A stretch of DNA of 64,000 nt from Bradyrhizobium stylosanthis (GTDB lineage: Bacteria; Pseudomonadota; Alphaproteobacteria; Rhizobiales; Xanthobacteraceae): the NCBI RefSeq assembly GCF_001641335.1, contig NZ_LVEM01000008.1, forward strand, positions 1 to 64,000, in the 5' to 3' direction. Position numbers and translations under genes: made by a program. The stretch's first letter is position 1. Every line of letters begins with the position of its first letter. Positions 26,035 to 34,646 of the stretch are shown piece after piece. The notes beneath the pieces were generated by a model. That model ran no database searches and was not told where the DNA came from. It saw nothing but the letters and a program-made list of their open reading frames with translations.

Positions 26035-27152
26035 GCGCCGAGCTGCAGCTCCCGCGCGCTGCGCGGATCTTTGTCTCCTTCGTCGCACTCCTGCGTGCCA
26101 ACGGCTTTGCCGTCGCGCCGGAACAGACCACCTCGTTCCTGGCCGCGATCGACCTGCTCGGACCGCGCGACCTCGGGGATATCAGGCAGGCGGCGCTGGC
26201 CACCCTCGCCCCGCCGCCCGAACGCCACGCCACCTTCGACCGCCTGTTCGACCTTCATTTCCGCGGCAGCGAGGCTATCGAGCACGCGGACGAGGGCGAG
26301 GACGACGAGACCGTCCGTCTCCAGGAGGAAGGCCGCGGCGACGAGGAGCCATTGCTCTCCGACGATGCCAACGAATCCGGCCTGACCGCGACGCGCACCG
26401 AAGCGCTGGTCGAGCGCCGCTTCGCCCAGCTCTCCACGACCGATGCGCTGCGCCGCCTGGCACGCGAGGCCCCGCGCCGCCTGCCGCGACGGCGCGGCCA
26501 CCGCCGCATGCGTGCGCGCCGCGGTCCCTTTGCCGATCTCCGCCGCACCTTGCGTGACTCCGTCCGCAGCGACGGAGAGATTTTACGCCTAGGCCACATG
26601 AAGCGGCGCCAGCGGCCGCGCAAGATCCTGCTGCTGATCGACGTCTCAGGGTCGATGAAGAGCCGTACCGAGGAGAACATGAGGCTTGCGCATGCGCTGG
26701 TGCAGGCCGCCCCCAATGTCGAAGTCTTCACCTTCGGCACGCGGCTCACCCGTGTCACGCGCGCGCTGCGGCTGAAGCGGCGCGAGCAGGCCCTGAACGC
26801 GGCGGCGCATCTGGTCAGCGACTGGGACGGCGGCACCCGCATTGGCGACGCGCTGCAGGCATTCCTCGCGGTCCCGCGGTTCGGCGGCTATGCCCGCGGC
26901 GCCGCCGTGGTCGTCGTGTCCGACGGGCTCGAGCGCGGCGCCCCTGACGCGCTGCGCGACGCCGCCGCGAAACTGTCGCGGCGGGCCTGGCGCCTGAGCT
27001 GGCTGACGCCGCTCGCGGCCGGACCGGGCTTCCGCCCGCAAACGGAAGCGCTCGTCGCGATCGAACGCTTCGTCGACGATCTCGTGGACGGCGGGTCGAG
27101 CGCCTCGATCGTCGCCCATGTGCTGGCACTGGGACGAAGGAGAGCTGCGTGA
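26031..27152 (+). CDS. VWA-domain protein (CoxE-like)
   Basis: 373 residues. The N-terminal half is charged and helical, with an acidic stretch (about 83-115) and an Arg-rich stretch (about 145-170). The C-terminal von Willebrand A domain has the MIDAS motif DVSGSMKS near residue 204 and the GGTRIGDAL element. CoxE acts with CoxD in assembling the hydroxylase active site. The gene is joined to its neighbours by ATGA and GTGA overlaps. Confidence 0.9.
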   Translation: MSAELQLPRAARIFVSFVALLRANGFAVAPEQTTSFLAAIDLLGPRDLGDIRQAALATLAPPPERHATFDRLFDLHFRGSEAIEHADEGEDDETVRLQEEGRGDEEPLLSDDANESGLTATRTEALVERRFAQLSTTDALRRLAREAPRRLPRRRGHRRMRARRGPFADLRRTLRDSVRSDGEILRLGHMKRRQRPRKILLLIDVSGSMKSRTEENMRLAHALVQAAPNVEVFTFGTRLTRVTRALRLKRREQALNAAAHLVSDWDGGTRIGDALQAFLAVPRFGGYARGAAVVVVSDGLERGAPDALRDAAAKLSRRAWRLSWLTPLAAGPGFRPQTEALVAIERFVDDLVDGGSSASIVAHVLALGRRRAA

Positions 27153-28033
27153 ACGGTACTGTCGACGGCCATCATCACATCTGGCGGCAGGCCGACCTGC
27201 CCTGGCTGACCGGCCCCATGCAGCCGCGCATCTTCGGACCGTACGAGCCGATCCGGCGCGATTATCCGATCGAGGAGTATCTCGGCGATCTCAAGGGCAC
27301 CGGCGTCACCCGCTCCGTCTATGTGCAGACCAATTGGGCGGCGGAGCATTTCGAGGAGGAAGCAGCCTGGGTACAGCGGACGGCCGAAGAGTACGGCTGG
27401 CCGCACGCCATCGTCGCCTACGCCAATTTCGCGGCCGACGACGTGCGCCCGCAGCTCGATCGCCTCAAGCGCCATCCGCTGGTGCGTGGCGTGCGCATGC
27501 AGCTGCACTGGCACGAGAACCCGCTGTACCGCTTTGCGACTCGTCCGGACCTCTGCGCCGATCCCGTGATCCGTCGCAACGTCGCACGTCTGGCCGATTA
27601 CGGCTGGAGCTTCGACCTGCAGGTCTTCACGCCGCAGATGCAGGACGCCGCGCAGCTCGCGGAGTCCTGTCCCAAGGTGACGTTCATCCTCCAGCATGCC
27701 GGCATGCTCGAGGATCTCTCGCCGGCGGGCCGCGCGGCCTGGCGCGCCGGGATGGCGCGGCTCGCGACCTGTCCGAACGTGGTCTCGAAGCTGTCCGGGC
27801 TCGGCACCTTCATCCATCGCAACGATCCCGCGCATATCGCCGCCGTGCTCACGGACACGGTCGCGATCTTCGGCGCCGAGCGCTGCCTGTTCGGCTCCAA
27901 TTTCCCGATCGAGAAATTGTGGACCAGCTATCGCGAGCTCGTCGATGCCTTTCGCGCCGCCGTCGCCCCGTTCAGTGCGGAACAGCAGGACGCGATCTTC
28001 AGGACCACGGCGACACGCGTCTACCGGCTTTGA
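27149..28033 (+). CDS. Amidohydrolase-2 family lactonase-like hydrolase (COG3618 type)
   Basis: 294 residues starting at GTG 27149 inside the VWA stop (GTGA). The metal-dependent TIM-barrel motif HxH is DGHHHIW near the N-terminus; later signatures are VRGVRMQLHWHEN, FILQHAGM and CLFGSNFPIEKLW with the catalytic region. Relatives hydrolyse sugar lactones or 2-pyrone-4,6-dicarboxylate. Here it is likely to open a lactone or similar ring produced in the pathway. Confidence 0.85.
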   Translation: MNGTVDGHHHIWRQADLPWLTGPMQPRIFGPYEPIRRDYPIEEYLGDLKGTGVTRSVYVQTNWAAEHFEEEAAWVQRTAEEYGWPHAIVAYANFAADDVRPQLDRLKRHPLVRGVRMQLHWHENPLYRFATRPDLCADPVIRRNVARLADYGWSFDLQVFTPQMQDAAQLAESCPKVTFILQHAGMLEDLSPAGRAAWRAGMARLATCPNVVSKLSGLGTFIHRNDPAHIAAVLTDTVAIFGAERCLFGSNFPIEKLWTSYRELVDAFRAAVAPFSAEQQDAIFRTTATRVYRL

Positions 28034-28064
28034 CAGACAGGAAACGGCACAGGGAGGGCAAAGA

Positions 28065-28913
28065 ATGGCGCTGGAGATCAAGATCCTGGACTATGGCGAT
28101 ATCGAGCTGGAATCGAGCTTCCTGGTGCTCGGCCGCGACTGCGGCCGCACCCGCCGCGTCCTCACGCTCGGCTTCCTGATCCTCGGCGGCCCCTACCCTG
28201 TCGTGGTCGACACCGGCTACCGCTCCAACCAGATCATGGAGACGCTGGGCATGCGGGGGCTGCAGTACCACGAGCACATGATCGAGAACCAGCTCGCGCG
28301 CCACGGCGTCCGCATGGGCGACGTCCGCTTCGTCTGCCACACCCATCTGCACATCGACCATGCCGGCAAGGACGACCTGTTCCCGATGAACACGACCGTC
28401 GTCGTCAATCGCAAGGAGCTCGAATACTCCGTCTCCGGCCTGATGCATCCACAATATCCGGCGCCCGACATCAAGCACCTGATCGACCGCCTGCACACCA
28501 AGAGCGCGCTGCGTTTCCTCGACCTCGAGATCACCGGCCCGATCGAGCTGATGCCCGGCGTCTATTGCGATGCCGCCAACGCCCACACCGAGGGATCGAT
28601 GAACATCATCGTCCACACCGCCGATGGCATCGCAACCATCTGCGGCGACGTGATCTACGACTTCAACGATCAGATCGTCACGCCCTTCCACGAGATCCAC
28701 GATTGGGAGCCGCGCACCACCGGCAATCACGGCACCAGCAAGCGTGCGGAAAAGGCCGCGATCAAGAAGCTCCTCAGCAATTCGCGCTACCTGCTTCCGG
28801 TCCACGACCGGCCCGCCAAGATCGAAGGCGGCAATGTCGTGGGGCGCCTGCACGACCAGGTCCCCGGACCGATCGTGCAGTCCCTGCCCCAGCGCAACTG
28901 GTTCCCGGCCTGA
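28065..28913 (+). CDS. MBL-fold metallohydrolase (N-acyl homoserine lactonase-like)
   Basis: 282 residues from the ATG at 28065, which follows AGGGAGG. The zinc motif is HTHLHIDHAG, with further ligands in DAANAHTEGSM, GDVIYDF and a late PVHD. Overall it resembles the AHL-lactonase branch of the metallo-beta-lactamase superfamily. Within this cluster it is probably a second ring-opening hydrolase of the catabolic route; quorum quenching is possible but not supported by neighbours. Confidence 0.85.
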   Translation: MALEIKILDYGDIELESSFLVLGRDCGRTRRVLTLGFLILGGPYPVVVDTGYRSNQIMETLGMRGLQYHEHMIENQLARHGVRMGDVRFVCHTHLHIDHAGKDDLFPMNTTVVVNRKELEYSVSGLMHPQYPAPDIKHLIDRLHTKSALRFLDLEITGPIELMPGVYCDAANAHTEGSMNIIVHTADGIATICGDVIYDFNDQIVTPFHEIHDWEPRTTGNHGTSKRAEKAAIKKLLSNSRYLLPVHDRPAKIEGGNVVGRLHDQVPGPIVQSLPQRNWFPA

Positions 28914-28933
28914 GATGATCTTGGGATAGACCA

Positions 28934-30508
28934 ATGACGCACGTCACGCTGCGAAGCGAATTCGAGAACCTGATCGACCCTTACGCGCCGGTCGCGCAGA
29001 TCGGCACCGGCTTCGATTTCACGGAAGGGCCGATCTGGCATCCGGTCGATCACTACCTGCTGTTCTCGGACATGCCCGGCGACGTGCGCCGGCGCTGGGA
29101 TGCGCGGCGCGGCGTCGTCGAGGTCAAGCGCCCGTCGAACAAATGCAACGGCATGACCTATGACGCCGAGCTCAACCTGATCGTCTGCGAGCACGCGACC
29201 TCGTCGCTGGTCCGCGAACGCCCGGACGGCCGGCGCGAGGTGCTCGCTTCGCATTTCGGGGGACAGGAGCTCAACAGCCCGAACGACGTCTGCGTGCACT
29301 CCTCCGGCGCGATCTATTTCTCCGACCCCTGGTACGGGCGAATGCCGGTCTACGGCGTCGAGCGGCCGCGCCAGCTCGGATTCCAGGGCGTCTACCGCGT
29401 CGTGCCCGGCGGCGAGCCGCGACTCGTGGTCGAGCGACACCTGTTCGATCAGCCGAACGGACTGTGCTTCTCGCCGGACGAGAAGCTGCTCTATGTCAAC
29501 GACACCGTGCAGGCCGTGATCCGCGTGTTCGACGTCAACGGCGACGGCACGCTGTCGAACGCGCGGGTGTTTGCGAGCGGCATCAAGTCCGAGCTAGAGC
29601 CGGGCCTGCCCGACGGCATGAAGTGCGATCAGCACGGCAATGTCTGGGTCACCGCGCCCGGCGGCGTCTGGGTCTATTCGCCGCGCGGCGAGCTGCTCGG
29701 CAAGGTGCGCGTGCCGGAGCTGGTTGCCAACCTCGCCTGGGGCGGGCCGGATTTCCGCACGCTCTATCTCACCTCGACCCGTTCGGTCTACGCGATCCCG
29801 ACCAAGGTCGGTCCGCGCCACGAGCCCTATATGAGCGGCCGGCGTGCCGGCGGCGGAGCGGGTCCGAGTTCGTCACCGGCCTCGCCCGTCCTCGCCGAGG
29901 GCGAGCTGCGGCTCGATCCGCAGCGTTGCGCCATGATCATCCAGGATCTCCAGAACGACGTCATCATGGACGGCGGCGCGTTCGCGGAGTCGGGCGCGCC
30001 AGATCATGCGAAGCAGCAGCATGTGGTCGAGAATGTCCGGCGCCTCGCGGAAGCAGCACGTGCGCGCGGCGTCGCCATCATCCATGTCTGGTTCGTGGTC
30101 GAGCCCGGCGCGCCCGGTGTCACACTGAACGCACCGCTGTTCGAAGGTCTCGTCGACAGCAAGGCGATGGTGCGCGGCAGCTGGGGCGCGGCGCCGGTCT
30201 CGGGCCTCGAACCACGGCCCGGCGACTTTGTCGTCGAGAAGATGCGGATGAGCGCCTGGGAAGGCACGCGGCTGGAGACGATCCTGAAGGCGACCGGCCG
30301 CGACATGATCATCAACACGGGCGCCTGGACCAACATGTCGGTCGAGCACACCGCGCGCACCGGCGCCGACAAGGGCTATTTCATGATCGTGCCCGAAGAC
30401 TGCTGCTCGACCATGAATGCCGACTGGCACAATGCCTCGATCAATTTCGCCATGCAGAACGTCGCGGTCGTGACCAGGGCCGATACCGTCATCAGAGCGC
30501 TGGGATGA
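28934..30508 (+). CDS. SMP-30/gluconolactonase fused to isochorismatase-like hydrolase
   Basis: 524 residues with two complete domains. Residues about 10-295 are an SMP-30/gluconolactonase beta-propeller (TEGPIWHP, the metal-site segment NSPNDVCVHSSG, and a late LPDGMKCDQHGNVWV). A Gly/Ser-rich linker (about 300-318) leads to a cysteine-hydrolase/isochorismatase domain (320-524). The family triad Asp-Lys-Cys reads Asp338 (IIQDLQND), Lys436 (VVEKMRMS) and Ser469 (TNMSVEHTART), so the usual nucleophile Cys is replaced by Ser. No signal peptide is present. It likely carries out two successive hydrolytic steps. Confidence 0.85.
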   Translation: MTHVTLRSEFENLIDPYAPVAQIGTGFDFTEGPIWHPVDHYLLFSDMPGDVRRRWDARRGVVEVKRPSNKCNGMTYDAELNLIVCEHATSSLVRERPDGRREVLASHFGGQELNSPNDVCVHSSGAIYFSDPWYGRMPVYGVERPRQLGFQGVYRVVPGGEPRLVVERHLFDQPNGLCFSPDEKLLYVNDTVQAVIRVFDVNGDGTLSNARVFASGIKSELEPGLPDGMKCDQHGNVWVTAPGGVWVYSPRGELLGKVRVPELVANLAWGGPDFRTLYLTSTRSVYAIPTKVGPRHEPYMSGRRAGGGAGPSSSPASPVLAEGELRLDPQRCAMIIQDLQNDVIMDGGAFAESGAPDHAKQQHVVENVRRLAEAARARGVAIIHVWFVVEPGAPGVTLNAPLFEGLVDSKAMVRGSWGAAPVSGLEPRPGDFVVEKMRMSAWEGTRLETILKATGRDMIINTGAWTNMSVEHTARTGADKGYFMIVPEDCCSTMNADWHNASINFAMQNVAVVTRADTVIRALG

Positions 30509-30511
30509 GCT

Positions 30512-31138
30512 GTGGCAAAGCTTCTGCATCTGTCCTGCTCGCCCCGCGCCGAGTCCTGGTCGACGGCCGGCGCGCGCGTCTTCCTTGATCGCTTCCGCGA
30601 GGCCCGGCCGGATTGGGACATCGATGTCGTCGACATCTGGCACGAACGCATGCCGGAGTTCACCGGCCCCATCGTCGAGGCCAAGTACGCGCGCATGAAG
30701 GCTCAGGCCTTCACCGAGGCGCAGCGCGACAGCTTTGCGGAGGCCGAGCGCATGGCGATGCGTTTCTCGCTCGCCGACCGCGTGCTGATCTCGACGCCGA
30801 TGTGGAACTTCGGCATTCCCTACAAGCTCAAGCAGTGGTTCGACATCATCGTCCAGCCCGGGCTCACCTTCCGGTTCGATCCGTCGCAAGGCTATTTCCC
30901 GCTGCTGAAGGACCGGCCGACGCTGGTGATCCTTGCCAGCGGCAGCGACTTCGCCACCGGCATGAACCGCGGCCGCATCGACATGGCAACGCCCTATCTG
31001 CGCGAAATCCTGCGCTTCATCGGCATCAACGATGTCCGCTTCGTGCCGATCGGGCCAACCACAGGACCGCAGCAACCGATCGACGCCGCCCGTGAAAGAA
31101 CCTATCAACGCCTCGCGGCCATGGGCGCGGCCTTCTAA
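30512..31138 (+). CDS. FMN-dependent NAD(P)H oxidoreductase (azoreductase-like)
   Basis: 208 residues starting at GTG 30512, three bases after the previous stop. The flavodoxin-like fold is shown by the N-terminal HLSCSPRAESWST phosphate loop and by the azoreductase motif TPMWNFGIPYKLKQWFD. It would reduce quinones or azo compounds with FMN. It is the last gene of the forward cluster and may handle a quinoid intermediate or serve in electron disposal. Confidence 0.85.
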   Translation: MAKLLHLSCSPRAESWSTAGARVFLDRFREARPDWDIDVVDIWHERMPEFTGPIVEAKYARMKAQAFTEAQRDSFAEAERMAMRFSLADRVLISTPMWNFGIPYKLKQWFDIIVQPGLTFRFDPSQGYFPLLKDRPTLVILASGSDFATGMNRGRIDMATPYLREILRFIGINDVRFVPIGPTTGPQQPIDAARERTYQRLAAMGAAF

Positions 31139-31308
31139 CTGGCGCGTGTGCCGCCAATCGAGACGGCCGGGAGCTCCAAAGCAAAACTTCGAAAACAACC
31201 CCATGCACAGTAGACGATGATAGCGGAATCAACGGCTTGCACACGCACACGGGGGCGTTTGACACGTCGGGCAAAACATGCGGCAGTCGCCGGCTGGAAT
31301 GGGCGCGT

Positions 31309-31980
31309 TCAGTCATACTGCGCGGTGTGCGAGCTGCCGCGCTGCACCGCGCTTTCCGCAACTGCAGATCCCGTCGCGGGCACGACTCCGCCTGATTTCG
31401 GGAATGTCAGCGTCTCGGTCAGCTCACCGTGCACCATCGTCACCTCGCGCTGGTGCACCGAGCTGAGCCGCCAGCCCTGGTAGTCGCCGTCGAGCTTCAA
31501 GCGCAGCGCGGCCTTGCTGGTCTCGTCGACGAAAATGCCGACGCTCTGATCGCCGCCGACGACGGTTCCGACCAGCACAAGCCGCAATTCGGCGGGCGGA
31601 GGTCCGGGCGACGGCGCCGGCACGTTCGCGACAGGCCCCGACATCGCAGGAGGCGACGGCGGCCGCCGCGAGGCCGAGAAGATCGGCCGTTCGTTCGTGT
31701 CCGACAGGGCCGCGAGCGGGACGGCCCAGAGCGGATTGCCGCGCATTGCCTCCCGACCGACCGCCGAGCGCGACGGAGCCGCGGAAACGACCGGCGCCAA
31801 CGCCACGGGAGACTCCCCGAGGCTGGAGGTCACCCCGGTGAAGCCGGGGACGTCGACATCGGAAAAATCCGCCGGCAGTGCGGAGGTCGCGGCGAAAGCG
31901 TCGAGCAGAGGCGCCAGCACGAGCGCGAACCCCACCGAAATGCGCCGCGCCGCCTTGTGCCCTCTCATGGTCCCAGTCAT
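31309..31980 (-). CDS. GspN/GspC-like type II secretion periplasmic domain protein
   Basis: 223 residues from ATG 31980 (ATG 31968 is an alternative). A membrane-anchor or signal segment (ISVGFALVLAPLLDAFAATSA) precedes a Pro-rich linker containing NPLWAVPLAALSDTNERPIF, a segment I associate with alphaproteobacterial T2SS GspN proteins. A small beta domain (LRLVLVGTVVGGDQSVGIF) follows, resembling the GspC homology region. No other secretion gene is in the window, so it is an orphan here. Assignment rests on remembered family features. Confidence 0.6.
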   Translation of the reverse strand: MTGTMRGHKAARRISVGFALVLAPLLDAFAATSALPADFSDVDVPGFTGVTSSLGESPVALAPVVSAAPSRSAVGREAMRGNPLWAVPLAALSDTNERPIFSASRRPPSPPAMSGPVANVPAPSPGPPPAELRLVLVGTVVGGDQSVGIFVDETSKAALRLKLDGDYQGWRLSSVHQREVTMVHGELTETLTFPKSGGVVPATGSAVAESAVQRGSSHTAQYD

Positions 31981-32195
31981 CGGCCTGTCGAAAGCAACGT
32001 GCAAGAATCTCAGTCCAGGAGGCCGGCGGCCAGCAGAGGCAGGACGAGCGGCTCGCCAGCACTGAGCACCGAAAGGAGCAAGGCTTATCGGCCGCCGATG
32101 TGACACTCGTGCGAAACATCCGTCACTTCCCCCGATGTTTCCCCTGCCTGTTGCGGCCGCGTCATGCCGCACCTCGACACCCGCTGCGCGCCCCA

Positions 32196-32223
32196 GTATG
32201 ACATTGTTGCTACATCGTCATAC
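32196..32223. promoter_or_regulatory. Perfect NikR-type operator GTATGA-N16-TCATAC
   Basis: GTATGA at 32196-32201 and TCATAC at 32218-32223 are separated by exactly 16 bases; the palindrome extends one base on each side of both arms (AGTATGAC/GTCATACT). This equals the operator known for E. coli NikR, the nickel-responsive repressor. It ends 53 bp before the TonB-receptor start. No nikR gene is in the window, so the regulator would be encoded elsewhere. Confidence 0.75.
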
Positions 32224-32276
32224 TCGCCTGCTAGAGCGTGGCGCTGCTGGAATGGTTGGAGTGCGGAGGCGTGGCG

Positions 32277-34475
32277 GTGCGTGGGTCCTTGTTGCGGATG
32301 TTTTCGGCCGCGGCATCGTCAGCCCTGTGCGCTTTGCCTGCTGCGGCCCAGGAGCGCAGCGCTGTCGCGGCCGCCGAACTTCCGCCGGTCACCGTGGCAG
32401 CCGAGGTGGAGCAGCATCCGAAACGTCTCGCCCGGAAGAAGCCGCCGAAAAATGCGGGCGCGCGCAATCATCCGACCGACGCCCGCACGGACAATTCGAC
32501 CGAGGGCGGCGGCACCGCCGGTGCTGCGCCCGCCGGCACGACGGCTCTGCAGCCCACTTCCGCCAGCGCCATTCGCATCAGCGGCAAGGAGGTCAACGCC
32601 GTCCCGTTTTCGCGGCCAGGTGAAGCGCTGGAGGCGGTGCCCGGCCTGATCGTCACGCAGCACTCCGGCGAAGGCAAAGCCAATCAATACTTCCTGCGCG
32701 GTTTCAACCTCGATCACGGCACTGATCTCGCGATTAGCGTCGACGGCATGCCCGTCAACATGCCGACCCACGGCCATGGGCAAGGCTACGCCGACATCAA
32801 TTTCCTGATCCCCGAGCTGATCCAGTCGATCGATGTGCGCAAGGGACCGTATTTCGCCGACCAGGGCGATTTCGCCTCCGCCGGCGCCGTGGCGATCGAC
32901 TATGTCAACAAGCTGCCGCACAACATCGCGGAGCTGACCTTCGGCAGCTTCGGCTATGGCCGCGCCCTGGCGGCAGCGTCGAACGCCGTCGGCGCCGGCA
33001 CGCTGCTGACGGCGTTCGAGGCCACCAAATATGATGGCCCGTGGCAAGTGCCGGACGACATCCGCAAGCTGAACGGCGTGCTGCGCTACAGTCAGGGCAC
33101 GGCGACCGACGGCCTGACGCTGACGGCGATGGCCTATTCCAATGGCTGGAATTCCACCGACCAGGTTGCCCAGCGCGCGATCGACAAGGGCCTGATCGAT
33201 CGGCTCGGCACGCTCAATCCGACCGACGGCGGCACCTCCAGCCGGTTCAGCCTGTCCGGCAGCTGGGCACAGTCGGGCGAGTACGGACAAACCAATGTCC
33301 GGGCCTATGTCGTGCGCTCCGACCTGCTGCTCTTCAACGATTTCACCTACTTTCTCGACAACCCCGTCAATGGCGACCAGTTCAGCCAGCTCGACCGCCG
33401 CAGCTTCGGTGGCATCGATGCACGGCATGCGTTCGACTGGCGCTTTGCCGGCTTCGAATCGCAAACCCGCGTCGGCGTGCAGAGCCGCTATGACGACATT
33501 CATGTCGGCCTGTTCAAGACGGAGCAGCGCAGTTGGCTCTCGACGGTGCGCGACGACCGCGTGCAGGAGGGCAATATCGGCCTCTGGACCGACACGACCA
33601 CGCGCTGGACCGACTGGCTGCGCACCAGCGCCGGCATCCGCGAAGATGTCTTTCACGGACACGTGTTCAGCGACACGCCGCAGAATTCGGGCAATGCACA
33701 GGCGTCGATGGTGAGCCCTAAGGCCGGCCTCGTACTCGGCCCCTGGTACAGGACCGAGTTCTACGCCAATGCCGGCTACGGCCTGCACAGCAACGACATC
33801 CGCGGCGCGACGATCACCGTCGACCCCAACGACAAGGTGACGCCGCTCGAGCGCGTGCCGCTGCTGGTGCGCTCGCGCGGCGCCGAGCTCGGCATCCGCA
33901 CCAAACCGATCGAGGGCCTCACCAGCTCGCTCGCGGTCTTTGTGCTCGACTTCGACTCGGAGCTGCTGTTCGTCGGGGACGCAGGCACCACCGAGCCGAG
34001 CCGGCCGAGCCGCCGCGTCGGCATCGAGTGGACGAACCAGTACAAGCCGCTGCCGTGGTTGATGGTCGATCTCGACGTTGCCCAGACCCACGCACGCTTC
34101 ACCGATTTCGATCCCGCCGGGTCCCGCATCCCTGGCACACCGGCGTGGGTGGCCAGCAGCGCGATCACGCTTGGCGGCGACACCGGCTGGTTCGGTGCAC
34201 TGAAGGCACGTTATTTCGGTCCGCGCCCCCTGATCGAGGACAACAGCGTCCGTTCGCAGTCGTCGCTGATCTTCAATGCACGCGCCGGCTACAGGTTCGA
34301 CAACGGCGTTCGGGTGCAGCTCGACGTGCTCAACCTCTTCAACACCCAGACCAACCAGATCGAATACTATTATTTGTCGCGGCTGCCGGGCGAGCCCATC
34401 GAGGGTGTTGCGGATCGTCACGTCCATCCCGCCGAGCCGCTTGCGGTCCGGCTGACGGTCGCGGCGAAATTCTGA
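32277..34475 (+). CDS. TonB-dependent outer-membrane receptor, probably nickel
   Basis: 732 residues. GTG 32277 is preferred because GGAGG (32265-32269) lies seven bases before it and it gives a clean signal peptide (RGSLLRMFSAAASSALCALPAAAQE). A charged linker leads to the plug domain (NAVPFSRPGEALEAVPGLIVTQ at about 108-129; FLRGFNLDHG; DVRKGPYF), then the beta-barrel ending in an aromatic Phe (LTVAAKF). The TonB box is not obvious, perhaps LPPVTVAA. The NikR-type operator upstream and the HupE-type genes about 7 kb downstream suggest a nickel or nickel-chelate substrate. Confidence 0.88.
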   Translation: MRGSLLRMFSAAASSALCALPAAAQERSAVAAAELPPVTVAAEVEQHPKRLARKKPPKNAGARNHPTDARTDNSTEGGGTAGAAPAGTTALQPTSASAIRISGKEVNAVPFSRPGEALEAVPGLIVTQHSGEGKANQYFLRGFNLDHGTDLAISVDGMPVNMPTHGHGQGYADINFLIPELIQSIDVRKGPYFADQGDFASAGAVAIDYVNKLPHNIAELTFGSFGYGRALAAASNAVGAGTLLTAFEATKYDGPWQVPDDIRKLNGVLRYSQGTATDGLTLTAMAYSNGWNSTDQVAQRAIDKGLIDRLGTLNPTDGGTSSRFSLSGSWAQSGEYGQTNVRAYVVRSDLLLFNDFTYFLDNPVNGDQFSQLDRRSFGGIDARHAFDWRFAGFESQTRVGVQSRYDDIHVGLFKTEQRSWLSTVRDDRVQEGNIGLWTDTTTRWTDWLRTSAGIREDVFHGHVFSDTPQNSGNAQASMVSPKAGLVLGPWYRTEFYANAGYGLHSNDIRGATITVDPNDKVTPLERVPLLVRSRGAELGIRTKPIEGLTSSLAVFVLDFDSELLFVGDAGTTEPSRPSRRVGIEWTNQYKPLPWLMVDLDVAQTHARFTDFDPAGSRIPGTPAWVASSAITLGGDTGWFGALKARYFGPRPLIEDNSVRSQSSLIFNARAGYRFDNGVRVQLDVLNLFNTQTNQIEYYYLSRLPGEPIEGVADRHVHPAEPLAVRLTVAAKF

Positions 34476-34646
34476 TCGGTTGCAAGCTTGCGGCTGCGTC
34501 GATACATGGCGGCTGCCGACCGTCATAAATCTCCAAAAAATCTGACATAGAGCGGATGCTTTGATGAACCGAGAGCACGAGTTCGGCTGACGCAAGACCC
34601 CGGCTCCGACCGCCCAGCGGTCGCGTTCGAGGCAGGAGTGAGGGGA

